Part shown: piece after piece, positions 10,269 to 21,937 of the stretch
Numbering within the stretch: position 1 is the first letter of the stretch
How the letters are laid out: the number at the start of each line of letters is the position of its first letter
Source of the DNA: Phycomyces blakesleeanus NRRL 1555(-)
Lineage: Eukaryota; Mucoromycota; Mucoromycetes; Mucorales; Phycomycetaceae
Assembly: GCF_001638985.1 (NCBI RefSeq)
Contig: NW_017265165.1
Coordinates: 100,912-164,911, forward strand
Direction of reading: 5' to 3'
DNA: 64,000 nt
Translations under genes and position numbers: made by a program
Notes under the pieces: model-generated
The model's input: only the letters and a program-made list of their open reading frames with translations
Database searches by the model: none
What the model was told of the DNA's origin: nothing

Positions 10269-11164
10269 TTTGAATAAGAGTTAATTAGTGAAGCTTTTGT
10301 TAATGAATTAAAAAGATAAGTGAAAGAAATTCTAATGCGAACAAGATTTATATAGAAAATTTTGGATAACAAAAAGACCGCTTTAGGTGTAACTTGCTGG
10401 ATCAACAGGAACACCATCAATGCAGCCAATATGAATGCTTACTGTAATTAAATATATGTAATTAAATATATATTTATATAATAATAATAATAATATATAA
10501 TATAATAGTATACATATATATATATATATATATATACTTGTACGTGTATTTACCTTTTCGTCCAAGACGTTCACCGCTTTACAGCTATTAATGATGTCAT
10601 ATTCTGAGGATATATGTTTTGGAGTAAAGCAAGTATGTATTCGATTGGCTGCCTCACACCAAAATACAGCCCACTCTCCCACAGCTCCTTTTGTCTGCCT
10701 GTCTGTCAGTCAGTAAATCAGTCGTAAATAGAAAAATAAAGCAGAAAGATATATATATGGTGTCTGAATTATACACATTAAATCCACAATATTTGTATTG
10801 TGTATATATATTTTTATATTTCTATTATAGTATAATACAGTACAGTACAGTACAGTACAGTACAGTATAATACTAATAATAATCACAATCATAGTATTAT
10901 TATTATTTTATTATTATTTTTATTATTTTGGGGGTGGTCTGGTTTGATAAGAGCAGTAGAGACTTATGTATATGTTGGACAATCAACCAAAGACCTTTAA
11001 TTTCCTTGGGCATGAACAAGCGTGATTGAAATGCAACTGTCAGTGGAGTCGTTTATATTTCCGTTTCGAAAAAGACTTGGTACAAGCTTGTATATAAACC
11101 CGTAACGCAATGGGAAAATGCTCGTCTTCATTCTTTCTCTTACTTTTTCACAAGCCCTGATCTT
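10269..11164. other. Divergent promoter region between bZIP and forkhead genes
   Basis: About 0.9 kb shared 5' region. It contains (TA)n near 10514-10535, a CAGTA array at about 10838-10867, and a TATA box for the forkhead gene. An exon-like ORF on the minus strand (10383-10682) could not be connected in phase to the bZIP gene. Confidence 0.55.
11091..11098 (+). promoter_or_regulatory. TATA box of the forkhead gene
   Basis: TATATAAA lies 67 bp upstream of the ATG at 11165, a normal core-promoter position. Confidence 0.5.
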
Positions 11165-12421
11165 ATGGCAACTACTGTTCATTTACCCGGGGTACGATAT
11201 CTCCGTAATGGAGAAGTCGACCTACAGGATCAAACCCTCCGTGTTCCTATGAGTGATCAACGAACAACCAATGTTAGCCATCCAATCTATCCTACTAGAA
11301 TGATGGCTTCTTGGAGATCTGACGATCCTCTCTCAGGATATCAGCAGCCATTGATAGACACAGTGTCACAGATTCCTCACCAGAACTATCGGCCTGTGCA
11401 AGTTACTACCCAAGCACAAACAAATTACCATTTGCATTCACAACAGACTATGCTGTATGGGCAGCACAGTCCCTATTTCCCAACCAACGACCTCCAAGAA
11501 CGTGAAGTGCAACAGATACAGTACCAGCATATGCAACATGTCCAGATCCAACAGCAATTATACCAAGAACAACAAAAGGAAAAGAAAGTAGATCAAATTC
11601 AGTCTACACAGGATGTATCTCAACGAAAGACGCCATCTCGCAAGAGAAGACGACCTCCACACTCGTATGCCTCTCTAATTGCACAGGCAATCCTGACTTC
11701 TCGGAACCAAAAGTTGTCACTACGAGATATTTATGACTGGATCCAGGCAAAATATCCACATCTGTATGAAGCCAATGAAACCGGCTGGCAGGTAATGATA
11801 TCCATTACGAGATGTTCTATTTTGGTGTTTACTAATTTAATGGTACAGAACACAATCCGCCACAATTTGTCCTTGAACCGCTGTTTTCGTAAGGTTCCAA
11901 GACTTGCCCAGGATCCATTGATTCGAGGAAAGGGTAGCAAGGGCGGTTTTTGGGCCGTAGACATGGACCAACTGAGTAAGACGACATTTGGACGACAGAT
12001 TCTAGATAGTGGAATGCTCAATACAGTTTGGTCTATTCACAACGTACAGCAGCCCATGGACGATTTTGACTTTCAAGGGCTTGTGTCACCACTTTATCAC
12101 AGTGCAATGGAAACTACCCGGTCGTCCGCTTATTCTGAACTTTTAGATCAAGAAAGGGCTTCTACAGCTGTTTTTCTTGCTCGTCTCAGCCAACCCTTGT
12201 CGGCTCTATCCACACCATCCTTCCAACAGAATGAAGGTAGTGTCACGTCTGACAGTACAAAAACATATTCCTTGCGTGACGTATCACCCGAATCTCCCGT
12301 CGCTATCCAGACACCATTGCTGTCCTCTATGCGTTTACATGAACACAAACTAGATTTGGAGTCAAATGATCCCCTTTTGCTCAATCCATCTCTTATGCGT
12401 GTTAATAATATTCTCAACTAG
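11165..12421 (+). CDS. Forkhead (FOX) transcription factor
   Basis: Two exons, 11165-11791 and 11849-12421 (399 residues). The 57-nt intron has GTAATG donor, TACTAAT branch site and TACAG acceptor, and splits the DNA-binding domain. Exon 1 ends RRPPHSYASLIAQAILTS ... NETGWQ, and exon 2 starts NTIRHNLSLNRCFRKVPR, then GSKGGFWAVD. These are the forkhead helices H1-H3 and wing 1, with the invariant N-x-IRHNLS recognition helix. The domain lies at about residues 160-250. A Gln-rich stretch precedes it (about 115-150) and the tail is Ser/Pro-rich. It is a nuclear, sequence-specific DNA-binding factor. Fungal relatives act in cell cycle or development, but the target is unknown here. The intron has no in-frame stop, so unspliced mRNA would stay open. 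Confidence 0.92.
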   Translation: MATTVHLPGVRYLRNGEVDLQDQTLRVPMSDQRTTNVSHPIYPTRMMASWRSDDPLSGYQQPLIDTVSQIPHQNYRPVQVTTQAQTNYHLHSQQTMLYGQHSPYFPTNDLQEREVQQIQYQHMQHVQIQQQLYQEQQKEKKVDQIQSTQDVSQRKTPSRKRRRPPHSYASLIAQAILTSRNQKLSLRDIYDWIQAKYPHLYEANETGWQVMISITRCSILVFTNLMVQNTIRHNLSLNRCFRKVPRLAQDPLIRGKGSKGGFWAVDMDQLSKTTFGRQILDSGMLNTVWSIHNVQQPMDDFDFQGLVSPLYHSAMETTRSSAYSELLDQERASTAVFLARLSQPLSALSTPSFQQNEGSVTSDSTKTYSLRDVSPESPVAIQTPLLSSMRLHEHKLDLESNDPLLLNPSLMRVNNILN

Positions 12422-15400
12422 ATAAAGAATAATCTATTGAGACAAGATCCCTGGTGGGTCTTTTATGTTTCCTTTCTCTCTATGATTTATACAAGCTAAA
12501 ATACCCTCAATAAACAAATATACAAAACCAAATTAAGGAACTAAAAAAAAAAAGCCAAAAAGAAGGAAAGAAAAAAAAACTAACATCAAGAGTTCCCATA
12601 GCAATATACACTCCGCACAAGCCCAAAACAATCAATTATTACACATACACATACACACACAAACACACACACACACACACAAAAGCTTTTTTTATTATTA
12701 TTATTTTTTATTAATATTTGAAATACCGCGTTCTGAAACGTCCAGCCTAAAAATAGATTAACAAAAGAAATTCAAAAATCAAAAATCAAAAAAATACCAA
12801 AAAAAAAAAAAAGAAAAACAGAAAGTTCTTTGAACAATAGACTGTATGGTTGTTATGATACTATTTTATTAAGTAATAAAGGGTTAATATTTGTGAAAAT
12901 TGTTGTATATATCAACGTAAAAAAAAAGGGTCTGGATTGGAAATGAATCACCTTTTTCTTTGGCTTTTTAGATAACAATTAAGTGGTGAGGCTTAGGAGC
13001 TTATTGACATTCTCGATGCCACTGATTTTTTAGGTTGGTTATGTAGTACGAATAACCAACAGCCCAGGACCACTTAACAAATCTGGATACATAAACTGAC
13101 CCGGACATTGGTCGAGCCTTTCCTGCCTTGGGACTTTGTGTTAAGGTCGGGTGTTACGACTGCAAGCTTGAGGTGCTTAATAGGCTTTCTATTGCTTGCT
13201 TGTTTATTAGCTTTCTTGCTCTCTCTCTCTCTAAGCTTATTGTAATAATAATAATAATAATAAATTTCCTGTTGAACGTTGATTAATAATCGAGATGTTC
13301 TCATTATTGCAATATACATATACTGTAACTCAAGGCGGGGTGTCCATTATTGTATAATCCTTTATTATTGTTAACAAGTACAAGCACAAGCACACAAAGT
13401 ACATAACAGCACAGCACATGGAGAACAAATCCATATGATTGAATGGCTCATTTGTGTATTATCGATTCATTTTATTAATGTAAGCCATGTGGTACCTTGG
13501 TTAGTAGCTTATTCTCCTTGGCACAATAGTTTAATCTTTATTTCCATAGTGATTTTTTTATACATACTTTTTTTAAGGGACCGAGAATCAGGGTATTCTA
13601 CTTGTATCCCATGACAACAAAATAATATTAAGTAATAATAATCAGAAGTTTCTGATAATTTTTATCATAATAATAATAATTGCCGTTATCATTTTTTTAT
13701 TATTCTTATTTTTATTAGGGTAATAATTGTTATTAGTTACCTAGTTACAACTCACTAAAAAGAATTAACAAAAATAATAATAATAATACACAAAAAAGTA
13801 TCTTGTTTAGTACATGTTGAAAATATGCCAGAAATTACCAGTTTTACGGTAATTCAACATTCAAGGCTTGTATCACACTAATCGTTTGTACGCAAATGAT
13901 AGCGTGCAACACACAGACTCTATAATCCCTATATACACAATTTTTATATATGCTGTATTTTATTTTTAAAATAAAACAAAGGGCAGCCGATTGGTAGAAA
14001 GAAGGTGCCTCAAGTGTAGTACTATAATCGATTTGTCCCATCTTAGATGGCGTGGGGACAAAAACATTATTATTAGTTTATTATTATAAGTAATAAGTAT
14101 AATTATTAGAATTATTGACTGTGAAAAAAAAAGAAACTTTATTCAACAAGTTTCACACAAGAATATTAGCCATTTTGTATACACTTTAGACAGTTAGAAA
14201 TGCTCAAATCAAGGTATATACATATATATACAAATGTTTCAAAGTGTATATGCATATGCATGTGTATGTCGATGTAGATATCAACGTTGTTGGTGTGTGG
14301 GTGATTTATTTGTTACAAACGAATTACAAACAAGGTTAAATTTTTGTACACACAAGCACACAAACACACACACACACATATATATATAACTTATTATTTT
14401 AGTACACCGTTTTAACCTTTTTCACAACTTGCTTACCTTATTCTATGGTAGGATAGGATATAATGGAAGGAAATGGTATATGGCTGTCCTCTGTATTTTG
14501 ATTTCCCCCCTTTCTTTTTTACACTTTTAACCAGTACATTTACAAATTGCATTTAGTATTGCTATACATATATATAATTCAACACGAACCCAAATACAAG
14601 TAGTTGTTTTGTTTTCTCTTTCTTTTATAATTTTCTTTATTTCTTTGATTGATAGGATCCTTAAAGATATCCATAAGAAACACAAAGACTTTAAATGGAT
14701 ATTCTATATATGAACAAGGTTTTTTTTGTATTCGGAGATATGGGTATAAACGTGTTGACCCCAATTTTGTCTGATCTTATAAAAAGAAATCTCCCTCCCT
14801 CCCCCAAATGTGGATAAGTCTATAAGAAATATCAAGATGAAAAGATATATAGAAAATGTGTAATGAAATGGAATGAAGTTATTTACTTACATAGGAACAT
14901 CCTTACAGAAAGTATCTTTATTCAGTAAAAGTAAATGGTCTTTACTTTATTATTTGAATTGACTTTTGAGTAATAAGAACTGTGATTGATATACAAAAAC
15001 AGAACAATAAGATAGTGATTTTTTTGTTTAAGTAAAAAGAAAGAAATCTGTATAGACATACAGATATGTAAGTATTCAGATAGATAGATATATAGATAGG
15101 TAGATAGATAGATAGAAGGATAAATGAATATATAAATAAATGACATTGTGTTCATGACAACTGCCTGGTTCACCTCTCCATTTTCATCTTTATAACATCA
15201 TAAATGGTTTGATATCACCATATATAGAAGCGTGTTACTCTCCAATCAAGCCATGCTCTCTCTTTTTTTATATTTGTTCTATATTTGTTCTAATTATATT
15301 TCATATTCTAATTCTAGGTTGCGTCTAAAAGACGTAAGACCTTCCTTCCTACTGGTTCACTGGTACAATTCTAGACTTGTATTATATAACAAGGCATTTT

Positions 15401-17179
15401 CAATCTTACAAAAAAAGGCGAAATTTGTCCCCTCTCGGTCAGAAAGTAATTTCTTGCGCGCAATTGCCAGCAATATTGAAATATAGTATATACATATTCA
15501 TTTTAATAAGGTCTTTTATATACATGTACACACACACACATATATATATATATATACATTTAGGCATAGTAAATAACAAATTTGTTAAAATAAATAAGAC
15601 AAAACTGTACACAGAGATAACGATTTTGATTGTATTTCACAAACACCAATAGACAATAATGAATGTAAATCAAGAAAGTATTTTTTTTATTTTTTTTTCA
15701 TTTCAGTGATGTTTATTCCCACAGCTTAAAACTATAAAGTAAAACAGAAATGACTATGAAACAAGAGCACAACGATTTCCCTTTAAATTGTTTTCCTTGT
15801 AGATATCCAACCCACAATAGGATATTTTAATATACAAGAAAACTTACAGAGAAAAATAAATAAATAAATAAATAATGTACATATATATATATTCAAACAT
15901 TGAAACTTGACCTAAAGTTGATAGAATTTAACAAAAACTATTTTCTTTTTACTTTTCTCCATGTTGTTTCGTAAGAACACTGGATATTTAATATTCTATT
16001 ATCCTAGCCAATAAAAGTGCAATTCATCGATCATTTCAAGGGCTAGACCTTGGCATTCTTAATATATTACCTTTTTCTATTTTTTATATCCTTTTTGAGA
16101 AATACGCTCATTTGCACACATTCGTCTATATTGGTATATTAATTACGCGTACAAAAATAAAAACAGCACCATCTATTTTCTAAACCAATCTTCCTGTTCT
16201 CTGTCTTCAAAATCAAGCACGCGATTGATACAAAAGCCAACTAGAAATTTCCACCCACGTACAAAATAGATATTTTCTATACCTTTTTATGCTAAATGTA
16301 TTGAAAAGTGCCTTTATAATTTCCTTTCTTTGTTTTTCTTTTTCTGGAATTTTGACTTAATAACCTTTCTTCTACTTTATATACTTTATACTTATTTGAC
16401 TCTTTACATATACGTAGGTATTGTTATAACAATATATATATATATATAATCTGTTTCAAAAAATCATTTGCTCACTTACCTATAAAAAAAAATGAAAGTA
16501 CCCTCTTATTTTGTTGTTGTTTTTTTTGTACATTTTCCATATTCTAGTTTGAGTATTTTATTTTATTTTATTTTTACACGATGGGCGATTTTTCTTTGCT
16601 TGACAATGCTTCCAGTATGTGGGAACCTCGATAAACTTCTAGACTCACTGTCTAGTTTTCGCTTTAATCTACAAACATTGCTTTCTGATATTTCTAGTAA
16701 ACCTACAAGCTCATTCTTTACATATAGTGCTGTTGTTTTCCTCAAATAAAATGATTAATCACAATTTCTCTGAAAGTATGCAATTATTTTTGGAAAGTGG
16801 ACAAATGCTTTTTTGAAAGTCCAAGCCATGAACTCAAAATTTTCTATCCCAAGTCGTTAATCTTTAACCAGGGATCCCAAATCATATATTACAATTCTGA
16901 AATCCAACTTTTGACATTATAAACATTATAAACATTGTAATTATTATAATTATTATTCTCATAATGTTATATAAGATATACTAGGAAAAAACTAATAATA
17001 ATAATAAGAAAGCAAACAATAACAACAACAATAGTAGTAATGATAATGGTAGTAATAATGATAGTAATAATGATAATGATAATGATAATACCGGTATTTA
17101 TATTTATATATGTATAAAGTATTTACATGCAATAAAAACCAATGTGATGTATTGGTTGTGTGTTTGTGTGTGTGTGTAT
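12422..17179. other. 4.8-kb AT-rich intergenic region between convergent genes
   Basis: No convincing gene. It holds many microsatellites: (AC)n near 12650 and 14350, ATT/AAT runs, TAGA repeats near 15080-15115, and GATAAT repeats near 17040-17090. Nested hairpins lie at 12979-13077 (see findings). A short ORF at 16563-16745 on the minus strand was considered and set aside. Confidence 0.5.
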
Positions 17180-19145
17180 TTATTTGAATCCCTGGACTTT
17201 CTTCTTTTTCTTTTTGGGTGGCGCCGCAGTTCTTTCACTGAATGCACCAGGAACTGGCTGAGATGATATTGTAGGTGCTGTAGGTGCTGTAGTGGGCCCA
17301 TTGGTCTTGGGAGTAATGGTGGATACTGGCTGTGTAGAAGACATCGATATCGGCCTCTTGTTTTTGGGAGCCGATGTAATGACTTCGATAGTAGGTATAT
17401 CCTCAAGCTTAGAATCAGTATGTATCTCATTGAATGCAACACTGCGCTTCCTCTTGTCGATCCGCATGGGAATAGGAAACATATCCTTTGGAGCAACACC
17501 GGTAGGTTTATTCTGACGATATTGGTTGCGTATAGTAACATGCGAAGTTTTAGGCAAACCCGGCGTCCATTCACTCGCCAATAATCTAGCAGAATTAGTT
17601 ACGCTAGTCAAAGGTTCTCCGATCTTGAGAAAACGAAGCCGAGGACCTGTATTTGACACATCTGTGTCCACAGGGACATTGACAATTCGGTTCCCAGAAA
17701 TTGTTTCTGCCAGCTTTGTGTTCAGCATTTCACGCGTAGAAACTCGGGTTGCATGAAGGGCAGAATCGTCACCAGAAATAATAGGTGGAATATTGTGTTT
17801 GTTTGCCATATCGAGAACATCCTTTAGTGAATCACCTCCAGCCAAAGGCACGGGTCCCATATCTTTACTCGAAGGAATCCAACATATTTCTGCTTCAGGT
17901 TGGCTTTGCAACAAATCATATAATTCAAAGAATTGTTGCTTATTTGGTTGTACACTTCCTTGTCTCTCGATCAATTCGGCCCTTTAAAGACAATTAAAAT
18001 AATTATTTGAGTTTTTCTTTCTTTTGGTAATACAATACGTTATTAATAGCGTTGAGAAATAATAATAAGAATAGTAGTCATAATTATACTTACAGTGTTG
18101 ATGGGTGCTGGTTGTTTTTGTTATCTTCCAAAATATCCTGAATTTTGTCAGGTTCAATTTTACGTTCATATTCAAGTGGTTTAAGCTTTGTAGAGAGTGA
18201 ATCTTCCAGAATACCTACATAATTTATCCATTATTCTCTCTATAATCCAGAAAAATCAGAGTCTATACTAAAGGTTTCTTACATCTGGCCATTGACACAA
18301 GGTTAAGACTCTTAGTGAATTTGGTTCGCTCTGCAGCTTTTGCTTTTTTGACAAGGTACGAGATGTATTTTGTGAGTCGATCTTTGTTAATAAGGTAAGG
18401 TACGCCAGTAACTATAGGGGGTGGATGTCCCCACGTGGATTTTAGCATCAGTTGGTATTTCAACCTTCCATCTTTCATCAAACGGAAGAAAAAGCAAAAT
18501 GGGCGAGATCCAAGTGAGGAACAAGGTATACTGTGCAATATAGTTCCTGCACCTGCCATGTGGATAACATCTTTCCCATTAAAATGTTTGAACTCCTGTT
18601 TTGAAAAGTGTATTGGTTGAGATGTGTTGAGAGATAGCTTGTTTGCGAGTGGATAAACTCCAGGGAACCTGAACATTTAGGTATAAATATACATATACGT
18701 ATATATATATATATAATTAGCTATGTATATATACTATTTTCAAGAGCTTACTGTGTGATTGATGCGTTATAAACAAACGATATAGTAAATACTCGATGTA
18801 ACAAAAAATCCCATGCAAAGATATGTGCTAAAAAGAATGAAGGTTAGAGAGAGTAGTAGGATCTTAATTTAGTATTATTACTTACTTCTTCCGTTTACAG
18901 TAATGATTTCCACATGGGTTGGTGGACCATCGTCCATGTAATGCTTCCATTGTCCCATAACTTTTCCAGTATAACGCACATCTAATAAAACAACATCCTC
19001 TTGGGTCACAGCCACACAGAAAAACGAATAGGGGGTTTTGTCGACGCCAAAAGCATAGAAACGGGTAGATTTACTAGAAGTTTTGTAGAGTTTGCGCATG
19101 TCACCCTTTTTGTGAAGTCGCCAAGATTATTATTATTATCATCTC

Positions 19146-19178
<33 letters not shown>

Positions 19179-20581
19179 CAAAGATACAAAACAATAAAAC
19201 ACTTACTTGTCTATCAAGTAACATTATGCTACGAGGAGAAGCAATGATAAATTGCTCTGGGTCACAGCCATAACCGCATCTTCTCCATCGCTGACTGAGT
19301 TTTTTGGTTTCTTTGAGGTTCTGATCATATTCTATTGTGTGATAACTGTAGAAAACAATATTGTTATCACCTAAAAAATCAAACCATTATATAAATACAT
19401 TAACTTACGTTGGCAATTCAGCTGATTCATCTTTAATATTAAACGACGCAAAATAGCCATTTTCTCCCACAAATGAATAGGTATAACAGTCATAAGGACT
19501 CAACGCGATACTTGACGGTGTACATTTCCTGGATTCTTCTTGATGCATGGGGAAATATTCATGTAGTACCTCTCCTTTAATCTTATCTTCGTCTATTTTT
19601 GAGGTTTCAATCAAGACAAGAGCTACACTGATGTCCGTCCTTACACCAATTATTACTGAATAATAAATAAGTATATCTGCCTTTAAACTCCAGTTATATA
19701 TAGTATAATCTCACATCTCTTTTTGTCTTGCTTAATATTAAAAGCATTTGATATTTCGATCTGACGGATACAAGAAGGAAAATTCATTTCAAGAATTGAT
19801 TTAATTGCTCCTGAAGGGAACTCATATGTGTTTTTTGATTCATTATCTGGATCAGACAATGTAACTTGGGTTGTTTCAGTGGAAAATATATCTAAAATAT
19901 AAAATTAAAATGTTAGCAAATTCACACGCCTAAAGTTTAAAGAAGTTTATTAATATATGGGGAAATAAGGGGAATACCTACGAAGTTCTCTCTGAGAATC
20001 TCCAATTGGTAACATCACTATGTTCTTATCATTAAGTTTGGCAACTGCGAGTACATTGTCTCTTTTTGAATCGTAGGTGTCGGCACGAATGACATCAACA
20101 TGATCTTCCAACAATAGCTCTTCTATATCATCTGCAATTGTAAATGAGAGATCTCCACATATTTTAGCGGCTTGAATCGCCTAATTTTTTGTCAGTAAAC
20201 AACCAAGATTCACAAAGAGTACTATTGTACCTTGGATCTCGATTCCTGCGCAGTTACAATGCGTAACGGATCGTATGAGTTTGTTGGCTTTATAACAGTT
20301 TTCTCTTGAGTCACTTGGATCCAATCTTTTGAACATTACAAGTAAGAATTTATTTCTTGCAAGGAAAGAAAACAGCAACCAAAAAAAAAAAAAAGAGAGA
20401 GAGAGAGAGCTAGATTCTGCATATATGTCGGCTTACTAGTTTTGATTGGTGATGCTGAAGGATGAGTTTTGAGATCGGGTCCCAAGTGATATTGAGGGAG
20501 ATTCAAGTCGATGCGAGGAAAGTAATTCTCATTGCAAAATGGTTTTTTTATTGAATTTGATTTCTTCCAATGTTGAACCAT
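17180..20581 (-). CDS. RNA polymerase I core-factor subunit, Rrn6/TAF1C-like
   Basis: Eleven exons in coding order: 20437-20581, 20231-20325, 19982-20180, 19715-19891, 19409-19655, 19207-19345, 18886-19105, 18752-18827, 18283-18668, 18094-18214, 17180-17981. All phases join, giving 868 residues. Propeller-like segments include FIIASPRSIMLLDRQ, VVLLDVRYTGKVMGQWKH and THIFAWDFLLHRVFT. The protein ends in a lysine run followed by VQGFK, like the KKKRKxGF tails of Rrn6 and TAF1C proteins. Those proteins belong to the core factor (SL1 in animals), which recruits Pol I to rDNA promoters in the nucleolus. Length fits the family. The first exon is preceded by CAG, so the true start could lie further upstream. 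The identification is from recalled family features, not a search. Confidence 0.68.
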
Positions 20582-21796
20582 CCCAAATCTGTCAAATAGA
20601 ATAAGAAGTTCAAGACAGGATTATGGTAATCTTTCAGAATACTCTTTTTAACAGTCACGACAAGGCGAAGTATACCAATTAGCAGGCCTGTATCTATTGA
20701 AACATACTGAACAAACGATATACATTTTTTATTTATTTAAAATAAGATACAAGTCAACTATAGCTTGTTAAAGAAGTGTACAATTAACTATTTTAGTTAA
20801 ACTTACACGCACAATATAAGATCAAGGGAATAAATAGATAAATAGAAATAATGTAATGTAATGATATAAATAGACTTTACTCTTTTGTAGTTTTAAGTTT
20901 GTCGTTATAGTCCAAAGACTGTGTTGACTTGCATGAAACCTTTACAAGAAAGATAATAATAAAAAAGAAGACCCTTGTAGCTGGTGCGTATAATTAAGAA
21001 ATATAACGAAATATATGTAAATGTATTTTACATGTATATATCTGTTACATAGACAGGCGAGGACATAGTAATGGTTATCATAATGATGATAATAAAAACA
21101 TGGACGTTATATAGGAGACTTGTCATTTATAGTATCTATCATGTCGTAAAAAGAGGATCAGCTCGTACAACCTTTACAGGCTTGATGTAGGTCGAAATAT
21201 TGTTAAAAGAAGAACGATGTGATCTATGTCAGAAAGTCTAGGCCTGGGTCGACTTTGTAAATAATACACGCTTTAGATTATCAAATAGAGAATCCATAGG
21301 CTTATTATACTAAGAGCACTCGGACCATTTGTTAGGGTAGACTCTGTACTACGAAGAGCTTGTTTTGGTCTGGGTGTAGAACAAATCAAACAAATAGAGA
21401 AAGGAGGACAATAGATAGTCAGAGTGATCGATTGGGATCTTTGTACACAACCACAGTAAGGTTTAAATGCCATGAGATCATAAGTCAAAGTGCCATGTGT
21501 AGAAATATGGACAAGAAAGAAGGAGAAAAGGGATGGTGGTTAGGGAGAAGGGTCTGTTTTGGCATGGCTGTTCGATAACTCCACCCCCTTGATTTGTGCG
21601 TTTCTTTCTTTTTTGACTATACAGAAATCGCAAGGTTGCAAGACATCTTTCTTTTTTTTTCCGATGATTTTGTAGAATAGCTGAACGTGGGATAAAGGAG
21701 GCACAGGGACACCTTGCTTTCTTAAATAAACATTTAAATAGATTTAAAAAAGAATCTTATACAAGTACCATTTTCATCTTACTTTCCATTCGCACT
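20582..21796. other. Intergenic between the Rrn6-like gene and the small peptide gene
   Basis: No gene seen. It holds the 5' flank of the Rrn6-like gene. The last 80 bases hold an AT-rich promoter-like stretch (ATTTAAATAG near 21733) of the peptide gene. Confidence 0.5.
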
Positions 21797-21937
21797 ATGA
21801 AACTATATCTCCCCGTACTTCTTGTCTTTTTTATAAGCCATTCAGTTCAGTCCGCTCCTCTACCAAAGCCATTTTCACAAGATGTCCGCTGTATCAGTTC
21901 TACGGCCACTCACACTCCATTCTGCAACGGAAATTAA
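21797..21937 (+). CDS. Small secreted peptide, 46 residues, two cysteines
   Basis: A short intact ORF: MKLYLPVLLVFFISHSVQSA is an excellent signal peptide, followed by PLPKPFSQDVRC, ISSTATHTPFC and NGN. The mature part would be about 26 residues with one cysteine pair (Cys32, Cys43). A promoter-like AT-rich block and pyrimidine-rich leader precede the ATG, and a T-rich polyadenylation-like region follows. It stands alone in a 3-kb spacer. No family recognised. Role could be a secreted signal, defence or effector-like peptide, but nothing in the sequence decides this. The signal peptide makes chance occurrence less likely; expression evidence is lacking. Confidence 0.5.
   Translation: MKLYLPVLLVFFISHSVQSAPLPKPFSQDVRCISSTATHTPFCNGN

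Noticed and set aside
10383..10682. Minus-strand open frame with an exon-like part (GEWAVFWCEAANRIHTC) and a good GTAAAT donor
   Set aside because: Its phase does not fit the bZIP exon, no start codon is clear, and no family is recognised. Left as an unexplained ORF in the divergent promoter.
16563..16745. Minus-strand 60-codon ORF with a weak coiled-coil-like stretch
   Set aside because: No room for upstream exons before the Rrn6-like gene, no homology recognised.
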